64,000 nucleotides of DNA from an uncultured Lachnospiraceae bacterium (GTDB taxonomy: Bacteria; Bacillota; Clostridia; Lachnospirales; Lachnospiraceae): contig CAMEOT010000001.1 of NCBI GenBank assembly GCA_945929965.1, positions 186,001 through 250,000 on the forward strand, in the 5' to 3' direction. The position numbers were made by a program, and so were the translations under genes. Below the pieces are notes generated by a model that had not been told where the DNA came from, ran no database searches, and worked only from the letters and a program-made list of their open reading frames with translations. Positions 31,568-39,174 of the stretch are shown piece after piece; positions within the stretch are counted from its first letter, which is position 1; each line of letters begins with the position of its first letter.

Positions 31568-31726
31568 CTAAGTTAACTCTTCATCCCTATCCACTATGTC
31601 TACGACTCCATAAGGTGACATATTTTCCAGCTTATCTTCTAATTTCTCGCACTCTGTTTTATGTTTGCAGTTATTGCAGTTAATCAGTATTGATTTACAA
31701 TACTCTGCCAGTTCTCGTACTCTCAT
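31568..31726 (-). CDS. 52-residue Cys-containing phage protein
   Basis: A short gene with a strong site (GGAGGCTGAAA) before ATG. The protein begins MRVRELAEYCKSILINC and has four cysteines in C-x6-C-x2-C-x5-C spacing (Cys10, 17, 20, 26), suggesting a small zinc ribbon-like fold. The C-terminus is acidic. Not recognised beyond that. Confidence 0.55.
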   Translation of the reverse strand: MRVRELAEYCKSILINCNNCKHKTECEKLEDKLENMSPYGVVDIVDRDEELT

Positions 31727-31747
31727 TTTCAGCCTCCACTCCTAAAG

Positions 31748-31984
31748 TTACCATCCGATGATACAGTATCCCGGCATCAGTCCATATTCCGGTACATCCC
31801 GGAGCACATACATTACTTTACGTGCTTCCATTCTTCCAGTATACTGGCCATCGTTCCATTCTCGCAGGATCAGTATGTCTCCCGGCTGTATATTGTCCTC
31901 ATCCTTGCGGAGCTCAAAGTTTTTTCTCTCATTCCTCACTGTCTGGAAGTACTTCGGCAGGATTTTCTTCTCCACTGTCTTCAT
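31748..31984 (-). CDS. DUF3850 (ASCH-like) protein
   Basis: A 78-residue protein matching DUF3850, a small ASCH/PUA-related beta-barrel thought to bind RNA. Family blocks: KILPKYFQTVRNERKNFELRKDED, then QPGDILILREW near residues 34-44 and YTGRMEARKVMYVL, ending GYCIIGW. The start at 31984 follows AGAGGAAAAAGA and overlaps the gene upstream by 56 bp. Common in Firmicutes phage early regions. Confidence 0.82.
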   Translation of the reverse strand: MKTVEKKILPKYFQTVRNERKNFELRKDEDNIQPGDILILREWNDGQYTGRMEARKVMYVLRDVPEYGLMPGYCIIGW

Positions 31985-32360
31985 TCTTCTTTTTCCTCTT
32001 CTTTCGGTATTTTTCCGGATCATAGTCCGGATTGAAGGAGCTGCGTGTCATTGATATGCTCTCTTTCCGCTGGTCCGTTGCATATGATCTACGCATTGTC
32101 TCTATTTCCGGATCCTGGTTCTCCAATCCCATTGTCAGGAGATCTCCGTAAGAAAAGCTCCTGCGGAATCCAGTCTTTTTATCCCTGGTTAATACTATTC
32201 TTGGATAAATTTCTATAATTTCGTATTCCCTGAGTGGCTTTCCCCATCTCCCCGGATCCTCTTCGTTTTCTTTTATTTTTATAACATCCCCGATATGTAC
32301 ATTATGGATGCGCGGCGCAGGATCCGGCAGAAGATTGCCGTCCCAGTCCTTATACTTCAT
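31929..32360 (-). CDS. Phage protein of unknown function
   Basis: A 143-residue protein. The first half suggests a small beta domain (IHNVHIGDVIKIKENEEDPG, YEIIEIYPRIVLTRDKKTGFRRSFSYGDLLTMG), similar in style to short phage proteins that bind nucleic acid. The tail is very basic and then acidic (KKRKKKNEDSGEENPAE). The start at 32360 follows AGGAAGGAGACAACA; the frame is open 93 bp further up without a site. Confidence 0.58.
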   Translation of the reverse strand: MKYKDWDGNLLPDPAPRIHNVHIGDVIKIKENEEDPGRWGKPLREYEIIEIYPRIVLTRDKKTGFRRSFSYGDLLTMGLENQDPEIETMRRSYATDQRKESISMTRSSFNPDYDPEKYRKKRKKKNEDSGEENPAEVLPDSEE

Positions 32361-32458
32361 TGTTGTCTCCTTCCTGGACGGCTGCTGCCTCTTGGTATCA
32401 GCGGCCGCCCCGTGGCTTCGTTTACAGTGTCTATTGTGATTCACTTTATCCAAAAGGC

Positions 32459-32629
32459 TTATTGATTTTTCTGGGCTGCCAGTGCTTTCTGTACGGCGGC
32501 ATAGTAATTATTCACTCCTGCGATCAGGATCTCCGTCTCGGTCTTTGCCATTTTTTCGGCGCAGTATTCCAGTCGCCGCTTTTCCTCCGGCGTCATCCGG
32601 ATGATCTTGCTTATTGTTCTGCTTTTCAT
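32459..32629 (-). CDS. Ribbon-helix-helix-like protein
   Basis: A 56-residue protein: an N-terminal basic strand (MKSRTISKIIRMTPEEKRRL) followed by two helices (EYCAEKMAKTETEILIAGVNNYY), the layout of CopG/Arc-type DNA-binding proteins. GAAAGGAGCGCAGAG precedes the start at 32629. A perfect 24-bp palindrome stands 17 bp before the start codon, the place of an autoregulatory operator. Confidence 0.62.
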   Translation of the reverse strand: MKSRTISKIIRMTPEEKRRLEYCAEKMAKTETEILIAGVNNYYAAVQKALAAQKNQ

Positions 32630-32645
32630 CTCTGCGCTCCTTTCG

Positions 32646-32669
32646 TGTATATACAAATTTGTATATACA
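32646..32669. promoter_or_regulatory. 24-bp perfect palindrome, likely operator
   Basis: Each half is TGTATATACAAA or its complement, with no mismatch. It lies between the HNH gene stop (32670) and the ribbon-helix-helix gene (start 32629). Length and symmetry fit tetramer or dimer-of-dimers binding. Confidence 0.65.
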
Positions 32670-33020
32670 TCATCCCCACTTGTTATAAGTCAGGGCATCC
32701 TCGCTCCAGTCCGGGTAATGGTCCTGCAAATACGCTCGGAAGAGTTGCAGCATCTCCTCCCGTCTGCCCTTGTTTCCGTTATCCAGCATCTCATGATGGC
32801 TTTGGCAACCCAGGGCTCCATTCTGCGGTATCCCGAGACCACCCCGGGAGCGCGGTATGTAGTGCATGATGCTCTGCAGCTGCTGTCCGTACCAGGTAAC
32901 GTCCTCCATGTGATATTCCATGCGGCAAAAGATGCACTGGTACAGATCACGCTCCTTGATAATCTGCCGGGAGGCGGCATTAAACTCCCTCGCTCTCGCC
33001 TGTTTCGACATTTTCGCCAT
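32670..33020 (-). CDS. HNH endonuclease
   Basis: A 116-residue HNH nuclease. The zinc-binding and catalytic block runs from CIFCRMEYHMEDV near residues 29-41 to MHYIPRSRGGLGIPQNGALGCQSHHEMLDNG near 52-82; the usual H-N-H residues are in HYIPRS, NGAL and HHEML. HNH nucleases of this type often aid phage DNA packaging or processing beside terminase genes; here it is in the early region, about 3.9 kb upstream of them. AAGGAGGCGGACCGG precedes the ATG; it overlaps the gene upstream by 41 bp. Confidence 0.88.
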   Translation of the reverse strand: MAKMSKQARAREFNAASRQIIKERDLYQCIFCRMEYHMEDVTWYGQQLQSIMHYIPRSRGGLGIPQNGALGCQSHHEMLDNGNKGRREEMLQLFRAYLQDHYPDWSEDALTYNKWG

Positions 33021-34350
33021 CCGGTCCGCCTCCTTTGCTGAGTTCTTCCAGCCGGTCTAAGTATCCGGAGATATCAGCCAACTGCTGTCTGGCGGCGGCG
33101 ATCAGATCCATCTCTGCGTATCGTACCAGGTTCTCCACAGCTCCACGTAAGGACTGCAGATAAGCTGACCGCTGGTCCTCGGTATCCGGGCAGTATTGCG
33201 GAAAGTCATTTTCGATGTCGGTCTGCCCAGGTACCTGTTCTTCCGATCCCATGGTGTCGGTATTATGATCATCCGCGTCAGTTTCCCCGGAAGGCGAGTC
33301 ATTTACCTGTGTTTCCGGCTCTTCCGGTGCCGGATCCGGTACGGCTCCCGGGATGGTCATTTGCTCCGGCTTCTTGTCCGGTTCCTTCGGCTTTTTCTTC
33401 GGTTCTGTGTTTGCTTTGGTCACACGGGATTCCTTACGCTTTTCCGGTTTTTTCTCTTTCTCGGGCTCATCCGGTTGCACCGGTGCAATTTCCGGTTCTT
33501 CCGGAGTCAGATCCTCGCCATAGAGTTTCTTGTACTGCTCCTCAGGACTGCTTCCTCCATCTATGAGAGCCCGGACTGCATCACAGATCTGATCCTCTGT
33601 GTATTTGCTCCGCTCCAGCGTTTTCAAATTCACGATGGTGGCTCCATCAGAATTTACAATGATCTGCGTTCTACGCTCTCCTGGGATCCGGACGGTATAC
33701 ACTGCGTCTCCCTGTGGAATCAGTACATCCATGATCTCTGCATTATTTTTGTTGCCAAATGCAGTATGTAAAAAACATATCCTCCACAGCTTCCGGAAGA
33801 GTTCTTCCTGCTCTTTCCCCAGCTGCCATAGGTTTCTTTTCAGCGGTGATCCCTCCGGTGGAAGCATGGGCTTGTCCGTTACGGCTGCTGCCTCTGCCTT
33901 CTCAATCTCCACCTCAATATCCGTGACCTTGCTCTCCGCATCCACCTCGTCTTTGATTGCCTGTATCTCGGTCTTGGACAGATTCGGAGATAAAGCCTCG
34001 TTAATAGCTTCCGGGATGCTTAACATTATGGCTAACTTTGCAAAACCAAAATCTTTATACTGGTCTTTTAACACGTGGCTGTTTCCGTCCACTGAAAAAT
34101 TCTGGACAATACGTATGTATCGCGACACAGTCCCGGGGTCCAGCTGATAGCGTCTCTTGGCAAAATCCTGATAGTCCGTATATTCCGAGTCCTGCAATAT
34201 ATCCGTATCCCTTGCCATTTTTAGGATGTATCCCATCTCCATAAATCCCTCTTTGATCTTGTTGGCAGTCCTGTCTGCTGCCGCCTCGAAATCTTTATAT
34301 CCCGCAAATGCAAGTACTTCCGTACTTTCTGCTTTTATCAGTTCTTCCAT
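32980..34350 (-). CDS. Early protein with N-terminal DNA-binding-like domain
   Basis: A 456-residue protein. Residues 20-140 form a helical domain (IKEGFMEMGYILKMARDT, FAKRRYQLDPGTVSRYIRIVQNFS) with a likely helix-turn-helix, similar to DUF3102/ParB-like proteins on plasmids and integrative elements. Residues 260-400 are low complexity and Pro/Glu/Lys rich (EKEKKPEKRKES, EPKKKPKEPDKKPE). The C-terminal 60 residues are helical. It contains palindrome copy 3 at 33475. Start and stop overlap its neighbours, so it belongs to the PcfJ operon. Confidence 0.65.
   Translation of the reverse strand: MEELIKAESTEVLAFAGYKDFEAAADRTANKIKEGFMEMGYILKMARDTDILQDSEYTDYQDFAKRRYQLDPGTVSRYIRIVQNFSVDGNSHVLKDQYKDFGFAKLAIMLSIPEAINEALSPNLSKTEIQAIKDEVDAESKVTDIEVEIEKAEAAAVTDKPMLPPEGSPLKRNLWQLGKEQEELFRKLWRICFLHTAFGNKNNAEIMDVLIPQGDAVYTVRIPGERRTQIIVNSDGATIVNLKTLERSKYTEDQICDAVRALIDGGSSPEEQYKKLYGEDLTPEEPEIAPVQPDEPEKEKKPEKRKESRVTKANTEPKKKPKEPDKKPEQMTIPGAVPDPAPEEPETQVNDSPSGETDADDHNTDTMGSEEQVPGQTDIENDFPQYCPDTEDQRSAYLQSLRGAVENLVRYAEMDLIAAARQQLADISGYLDRLEELSKGGGPDGENVETGESEGV
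33475..33488. repeat. 14-bp palindrome, copy 3 of 5
   Basis: TTGCACCGGTGCAA inside the gene for the 456-residue protein, in the part coding the Pro/Glu linker. Confidence 0.9.
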
Positions 34351-36461
34351 CAGATTACCTCCATCAGATCTTCTGCCAGTCCTTTCAGGACCACAGTATT
34401 ATTCTTTGCCTTCAGTTCTTCTATGTTCTTCTGCCGCAGGATCTCACTCTGTGCGGCAAATTCATGATCCTGTTTGCTCATACGCTTGCGGATCACCTTC
34501 TGCCACTCCCTCAGGAACGGCTTGATTTCTTCTATGCCCGGCTCCTCGTCGTAGGCTCCCCGGTGCTGGCGTATGGTACCGCCCGGCTCCACCTCTATTG
34601 TATAAAAAGGCTTGTCCGGGGACGACTGCTGCCGCAGGAAGCAGATATAGGTCTCTCTGCTGACAATCCGGTCAAAATACCGTTCTGTGTTGCCTACACA
34701 GTGATGCAGTGCCATGCCCTCTGCCGTGATCTCCATAAAATTCTTTGGAACCAGAATGCAATAGCTGTCGTTCTGATACTCAAACTTCGCACTGATCTCT
34801 GAGAGAATATCCTCATATCCCGGATACTTCTCCCTCATCTCCTGCGCCTGTCTTTCCGCTTCTCTTGCATCCCGCTTCCGCTGGATCTCTTCACGTCGCA
34901 GTTCCATCTCTGCATTGACTTCGTCATGCCGGCGCTTTAATTCCCGGGGACGGTACACCATGGCATCATCCATATGTTTTCCCAGTTCTTTTGCCATGCT
35001 GAGGTAATCCTCGTACTGATCCCAGACTCCCGCTATGGTTCTGCTGGGATAGCTTTCTTTTTTCTGCCGGTTGATGTAATTCATTAACTGTTCCGGTGTT
35101 AGGTATTTTCCCGCTTCTGACCGCAGATAATTATCCGGTTCAATCTTATTTTTTTCTGCCCAGGACAAATACTGCTCTGACAGCTTCCTGTTATTGATGT
35201 CAGACCACTGCAGCCAGCGCAGCATACACATTCCGCCATCTGCCTGTCTGAGACGGTTGATCAGCTGTTTGTCCTCTATCTGCAGGATCTCCTCTGCATT
35301 TTCTCCGGATACATCAATCGTGCTTCCGGAATATCCGCCCCAGTAGGTGATGCATAGTGACAGTTCATTCAGCAGACGATAAAAGCGCCCTTTGGCCATA
35401 TATTCCGCAATCCCTGTAAACTCCTTATTGCTCTCCACCATGAGACCGTTATAGTGCGCTTTTATTCCCATCTGGGCAAGCTTCGGAAATACATCTGTCC
35501 ATGCCTCATATGCCGTTCCATGTAATCCGGCCTGAATACCTTCTGTGTCCGGATATAGGTAGGCGCTGTGCCATCTTCGGTTGCTGTTGTTTCCGGTGCT
35601 CCATCCCGCCCAGTAAAGGCTCCCATAGTAATAGATTTTCATGATATCCTTTGTGTTCCGCAGCATCATCAGCCGGATGTGCTCATCCAGATCGGTGGTT
35701 CTTGTTCCGGTTCTGTCCCACTCAACGGTTACCTTAAAATGCCGCTCTACACCCTGTTTTTCATCCACGTTATGGATCATGGTGAGCCAGTCTGTTACAC
35801 TAATGATATCCGCTTTCTTATCCACAGTCAGGAGATGTCCGCACAGAGGACAGGTGATCTGCTTCCTGTGTTTCACCGGGACACCTGCTGCCTCCTCCTG
35901 AAAATCTCCGCCGCATGCCGTGCAATGGCAGGTCTTTTTCTGCTTGTCATAAAAGGCATACTGCAGATCACCTACCATCTGCTCTGTGATCCAGTCATAT
36001 ACTGCTTTTCCCGGATTCGGACATTTGCTCATCAGCCTGCGGATCCGCTCCTCCTTGCTGTTTCTGGCCTGTTGCCTTTTTTCTGCGTTATAGTCCTTTT
36101 CCATCCGCTCTATACGCTGCAGCACATCTTTTACCCAGTCCTTCTTTTCTCTGGTAAGGATATCCAGTTCCTTGATCTGCTCCGGTGTCAGCCATTCTTT
36201 CTCTTTCAGCCGGTAATCCCAGTAATTTCTTTCATAGTTATCTGTACAGCTGTTGATATTTGTTGCCTGCTTTATGCCGGTATCCGGAAAATACGTGCCG
36301 TATTCCCATGTTTTCAGGTTGATTGCATGACGGCAGGTATTATTTTCGCCCCTCCACACGTCCAGGATCAGGTAATTCTCCGTCGTCTGGAATGTGATCT
36401 GCTTAGTTCTTTTTGCATCCGCCGGTATCACTGGTGCCCTTAGTATCTCTGTCCACTTCAT
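34350..36461 (-). CDS. PcfJ-like protein
   Basis: A 703-residue protein of the PcfJ family, first known from the conjugative plasmid pCF10 and frequent in phages and integrative elements. The N-terminal half has a zinc-ribbon-like region (CHCTACGGDF with CPLCGHLL near residues 176-213). The C-terminal signature is clear: GMALHHCVGNTERYFDRI, then ETYICFLRQQSSPDKPFYTIEVEP and IRQHRGAYDEEP. Its molecular role is not established. It overlaps both neighbours by 1-4 bases, with the DUF7666-like and PcfK-like genes directly upstream. Confidence 0.88.
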   Translation of the reverse strand: MKWTEILRAPVIPADAKRTKQITFQTTENYLILDVWRGENNTCRHAINLKTWEYGTYFPDTGIKQATNINSCTDNYERNYWDYRLKEKEWLTPEQIKELDILTREKKDWVKDVLQRIERMEKDYNAEKRQQARNSKEERIRRLMSKCPNPGKAVYDWITEQMVGDLQYAFYDKQKKTCHCTACGGDFQEEAAGVPVKHRKQITCPLCGHLLTVDKKADIISVTDWLTMIHNVDEKQGVERHFKVTVEWDRTGTRTTDLDEHIRLMMLRNTKDIMKIYYYGSLYWAGWSTGNNSNRRWHSAYLYPDTEGIQAGLHGTAYEAWTDVFPKLAQMGIKAHYNGLMVESNKEFTGIAEYMAKGRFYRLLNELSLCITYWGGYSGSTIDVSGENAEEILQIEDKQLINRLRQADGGMCMLRWLQWSDINNRKLSEQYLSWAEKNKIEPDNYLRSEAGKYLTPEQLMNYINRQKKESYPSRTIAGVWDQYEDYLSMAKELGKHMDDAMVYRPRELKRRHDEVNAEMELRREEIQRKRDAREAERQAQEMREKYPGYEDILSEISAKFEYQNDSYCILVPKNFMEITAEGMALHHCVGNTERYFDRIVSRETYICFLRQQSSPDKPFYTIEVEPGGTIRQHRGAYDEEPGIEEIKPFLREWQKVIRKRMSKQDHEFAAQSEILRQKNIEELKAKNNTVVLKGLAEDLMEVI

Positions 36462-37045
36462 GCCTGCTGCCTCCTCTCTGCTTCCGCCAGGGTGTCCAGC
36501 GTATACCAGATGCCCGGCAGGATGTTCTTTCCGTCCACATCAAACAGTTTTGCTGCGACAATCTTTCCGTTCTGTTCTGCGATCAGTCCCAGGTGGGCTC
36601 CGATGCATCCGCTTACTCTTGGACTACTGCCTCTGGCTATTGCGATTCCATCCGGTATTTTAATGTCGGCTGTCTGTTCTGCGACACACAGCATATGTCC
36701 GCTTTTCTGCCACCCATTTCTCTGTGGATGATGCAGCATGTACAGCATGGCTTCCCTGGCTATGTCACGGTTATCCAGTTCTTTCTTCAGTGTCAGTCTG
36801 GTGCATGCGATACGCGTATTCGTTCCGTCCTCTGCAATATCTCCTACTGCGGCTGCTTTGAAAAACCTGTTTCCGCGTCCCAGAGAGTAGTAGCCGGTAC
36901 AGTCAAGTACATACTCGCAGGCATGGAGACCGGTATCACCGCACTTTGATTTTTCTGCCGTAGCCGGTACACCCAACTGATACTGGAATGTTCCCTGTCC
37001 CATCGTGCAGGTCATGTCATTGTTCGTTGCCTTGTATACGATCAT
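36458..37045 (-). CDS. DUF7666-like protein
   Basis: A 195-residue protein opening MIVYKATNNDMTCTMGQGTFQY and continuing KCGDTGLHACEYVLDCTGYYSLGRGNRFFKAAAVGDIAEDG, the pattern of DUF7666 proteins found in mobile elements. The C-terminal half is Gly rich. Function unknown. It overlaps PcfK-like and PcfJ-like genes by four bases at each end, so the three are one translationally coupled set. Confidence 0.7.
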   Translation of the reverse strand: MIVYKATNNDMTCTMGQGTFQYQLGVPATAEKSKCGDTGLHACEYVLDCTGYYSLGRGNRFFKAAAVGDIAEDGTNTRIACTRLTLKKELDNRDIAREAMLYMLHHPQRNGWQKSGHMLCVAEQTADIKIPDGIAIARGSSPRVSGCIGAHLGLIAEQNGKIVAAKLFDVDGKNILPGIWYTLDTLAEAERRQQA

Positions 37046-37566
37046 TTCTTATCTCCCATGTAATAATCCAAGATGATCTTTTTCAGTTCATCCCTGCCAC
37101 ACATTCCGATCTGCCCAGCACTCTCCGGCAATCCTGCTGCCTTTGTGATTCTCCGGTCGATTTTTACTCTGTTTTCTGATGCCATCTTCAGTCCAGCGGC
37201 CAGTACATCCAAGAGCTTCTTGTCCGGATTGAATACCGCATTTGCCAGTGCAGCACCGTCTTCCTCTTTATGCTGTGCAGGGTACTCCAATATCATCTGC
37301 ACTACAAACTCCTTCCAATCCTTCATCTGGCTCTCTAACTTCAGGTCCTGTTCTTCCAGCTTCAGTTTTCCAATCGCTGCCATCGTCTCATTACAGAGTG
37401 TCTCCTCCGGATCGTCGCTGTCCATGTAGTCCTCGGCATCCTCTTTCTCCAGTCCGTTCTCTGTGGCCAGTCCGATCAGCGCTTCCAGGTCTCCCTCTGT
37501 CTTCTGGGCGGCTGCTGCCCTGTTCAACTCCTCTACGGTATTAAATATTCCAAATTTCTTCTCCAT
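37042..37566 (-). CDS. PcfK-like protein
   Basis: A 174-residue acidic helical protein. By place (two genes before PcfJ) and by its C-terminal end (GMCGRDELKKIILDYYMGDKK) it fits the PcfK family. Some PcfK relatives have been reported as the anti-CRISPR AcrIIA9, which blocks Cas9; similarity here is weak and such activity is not shown by the sequence. The start at 37566 follows GGGGAAAGGAAATCAG; an upstream ATG is not supported. Palindrome copy 4 lies 19 bp upstream of the start. Confidence 0.55.
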   Translation of the reverse strand: MEKKFGIFNTVEELNRAAAAQKTEGDLEALIGLATENGLEKEDAEDYMDSDDPEETLCNETMAAIGKLKLEEQDLKLESQMKDWKEFVVQMILEYPAQHKEEDGAALANAVFNPDKKLLDVLAAGLKMASENRVKIDRRITKAAGLPESAGQIGMCGRDELKKIILDYYMGDKK

Positions 37567-37584
37567 CTGATTTCCTTTCCCCGG

Positions 37585-37598
37585 TTGCACCGGTGCAA
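37585..37598. repeat. 14-bp palindrome, copy 4 of 5
   Basis: TTGCACCGGTGCAA, 19 bp upstream of the PcfK-like gene start, an operator-like position. Confidence 0.9.
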
Positions 37599-37621
37599 CT
37601 TCCGAATTTTTCTCGGTAGTT

Positions 37622-37653
37622 CAGTCGGTTTCACCTTGTGACCGACTGTTTTT
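37622..37653 (+). terminator. Plus-strand hairpin with T tract
   Basis: CAGTCGGT (37622-37629) pairs with ACCGACTG (37641-37648), then T5. It points against the operon. A second 7-bp hairpin, CATGAGT/ACTCATG, follows at 37709-37727. No convincing promoter was found for a plus-strand transcript here, so its role is open. Confidence 0.5.
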
Positions 37654-37730
37654 CTGTCATATTGTTATATTCTCACCATCTCTGTGGATTCACCGGAATG
37701 GTCTCTAACATGAGTACTCTACTCATGCTG

Positions 37731-38219
37731 TCAGCTTTTCGGAACTTCTGTGAAAATGTCTTTTAATGCTCTCTTCAGTGGCATATTAAAGCGCATCCAC
37801 TCGGCATACTCATGTTTCTCACCTTCCGCCAGCAGGATATGCCCGCTGTCCTCAACCTCCTGCAGGAGCATTTCCCACAAGATTGCATTTTTTACGGTGT
37901 TTCCTTTGGCACTCTTCCAATTGTTCCGTTGCCACTGCTCCGGCCAGTGCTGCTGTATGGCTGCTGCCACATTGCTGCACTCTGTGTGGATCACCACCGT
38001 GCAGGCATAGTTGAGACGCTGCAGTGCATCCCTGATGGCATAAAGGACGGATGCGCTCTCCGTGGTATCGTCATACTCTGCGATCTGCGGGGAAGCTTCA
38101 TAGTCACTGCCGTTCTTACGCTTGGTCCTCATGATGTACATTACCCGTCCGGAGCCCTTCGCAGATCCCCGGAGAGTCGTGCCTATAAAGATATCCACTA
38201 CTTTCAATTCATTTTCCAA
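37731..38219 (-). CDS. RNase H-like protein
   Basis: A 162-residue protein with the RNase HI fold pattern: VVDIFIGTTLRGSAKGSGRVMYIM (strand hairpin, Asp9), TESASVLYAIRDAL (Glu54 on helix A), VVIHTECSNVAAAI where the usual TDS is TEC (Glu80), and KHEYAEWM near the end (His136, Glu140). Two of the usual Asp ligands are Glu, so activity is uncertain. It may remove RNA primers or RNA-DNA hybrids during phage replication. A TTG start after AAGGAGGTG is used. It directly follows the rep gene. Confidence 0.72.
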   Translation of the reverse strand: MENELKVVDIFIGTTLRGSAKGSGRVMYIMRTKRKNGSDYEASPQIAEYDDTTESASVLYAIRDALQRLNYACTVVIHTECSNVAAAIQQHWPEQWQRNNWKSAKGNTVKNAILWEMLLQEVEDSGHILLAEGEKHEYAEWMRFNMPLKRALKDIFTEVPKS

Positions 38220-38223
38220 TTTA

Positions 38224-39021
38224 TCAACACCTCCTTACCCTGTTCGGCGGTTTCTTCCGCTCCTGTGTTTTTAACCTGATCAGTGTGTAACTCCTGTATA
38301 AAAATCCCGTAACCGGATTGATGCCCTCATGGATCCGGGCTATGTAATATCCCTTGGGTGGTTTTACTTCCGGCTTCCAGCGGACCAGCTTGTCCGTCTT
38401 AGGCTCCGGAAGCGGCATATTGCGGCTGGTATTATAGGATGACTCCGCAATTCTGGGCTTTCCCGGTGTGCCGTCCGTCTTGATCTCCGCTGTGTGCTCG
38501 TCCTTGGTCAGGTAGTCTGCCAGCTGCTCCATATCATCCCCGTTAAACTTGCTGTGTCGTATCTCCGCCACGTAGGTGCCACCCTTTGCCCATGCCTTGG
38601 TTACGATAGCCGCTGCATCTCCCTCCGGTGTCTGCTTGATCGCAAGATGAATGTGCCAGGCTCCCTTGGTACCGCGTTCGATGTTGCGGATCCAGTAGAG
38701 CGGTGCTCCTCTCAGCCGATAGATCTTTCTGACCTTTGCCATCGCCTTCTGGAAGTCTTTCAGTGCTCCTTCCATATCCGGTGGTCGGTTCTCCGTCGCA
38801 TAGGTCCATGTGATAAACAGGTCGCCCTGGTCAAAGTACTGTATCAGTCTCCACCGGCACAGCCTTGCCTTATTTCTCCGGTTGATCAGCCTCACCTGTT
38901 CCTTGGTTGGCTTCTCCTTCTTCTGTCTGGTCTTACCCTTCCCCCCATAATTCCCATCATGGTACTCTTCTACATCCAGGACATCCCCATGCCTTAGCCT
39001 TATTTTCTTTCTCTTAACCAT
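38224..39021 (-). CDS. HUH rolling-circle-type replication initiator
   Basis: A 265-residue protein. It has the three Rep motifs: motif 1 DLFITWTY (residues 67-74), motif 2 WHIHLAI with the metal-binding His pair H123/H125, and motif 3 ADYLTKDE with candidate nucleophile Tyr170 and Lys173. The C-terminal SYNTSRNMPLPEPK block is typical of the ORF2/G2P-like Rep group. HUH Rep proteins nick one strand and start rolling-circle replication. Finding one as the only initiator in a tailed-phage genome is unusual. The leader is opposed by a predicted short RNA and holds a perfect 18-bp palindrome. Confidence 0.85.
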   Translation of the reverse strand: MVKRKKIRLRHGDVLDVEEYHDGNYGGKGKTRQKKEKPTKEQVRLINRRNKARLCRWRLIQYFDQGDLFITWTYATENRPPDMEGALKDFQKAMAKVRKIYRLRGAPLYWIRNIERGTKGAWHIHLAIKQTPEGDAAAIVTKAWAKGGTYVAEIRHSKFNGDDMEQLADYLTKDEHTAEIKTDGTPGKPRIAESSYNTSRNMPLPEPKTDKLVRWKPEVKPPKGYYIARIHEGINPVTGFLYRSYTLIRLKTQERKKPPNRVRRC

Positions 39022-39060
39022 ACTCTGTATCCTAACTTTAATATCTTAATCAAGTGCGCA

Positions 39061-39078
39061 GGGGCTTTCGAAAGCCCC
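39061..39078. repeat. 18-bp perfect palindrome before rep
   Basis: GGGGCTTTCGAAAGCCCC, 40 bp upstream of the rep start. Read on the plus strand it is followed by ATTTTT. It could be a Rep nick-site hairpin (double-strand origin), an operator, or a terminator for plus-strand transcription. Confidence 0.55.
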
Positions 39079-39085
39079 ATTTTTC

Positions 39086-39114
39086 TTGACTTTTTTAGTC
39101 CACAGAGTTACAAT
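39086..39114 (+). promoter_or_regulatory. Plus-strand promoter opposite rep leader
   Basis: TTGACT (39086-39091), 17-bp spacer, TACAAT (39109-39114): five of six matches in each box. It overlaps the short inverted repeat GACT/AGTC. Confidence 0.65.
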
Positions 39115-39120
39115 TATCTT

Positions 39121-39174
39121 GTCTATATAAGTAGCTCTGTGAGCTGGCCGGCATCGCCAAATGCCGGCTTTTTT
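39121..39174 (+). ncRNA. Predicted countertranscribed RNA opposing rep
   Basis: About 54 nt from the predicted start to the terminator GCCGGCAT (39147-39154) / ATGCCGGC (39161-39168) plus T6. It is antisense to the leader between the upstream gene and rep. Size and layout resemble the short antisense RNAs that limit Rep synthesis on rolling-circle plasmids of the pMV158 type. Confidence 0.58.
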
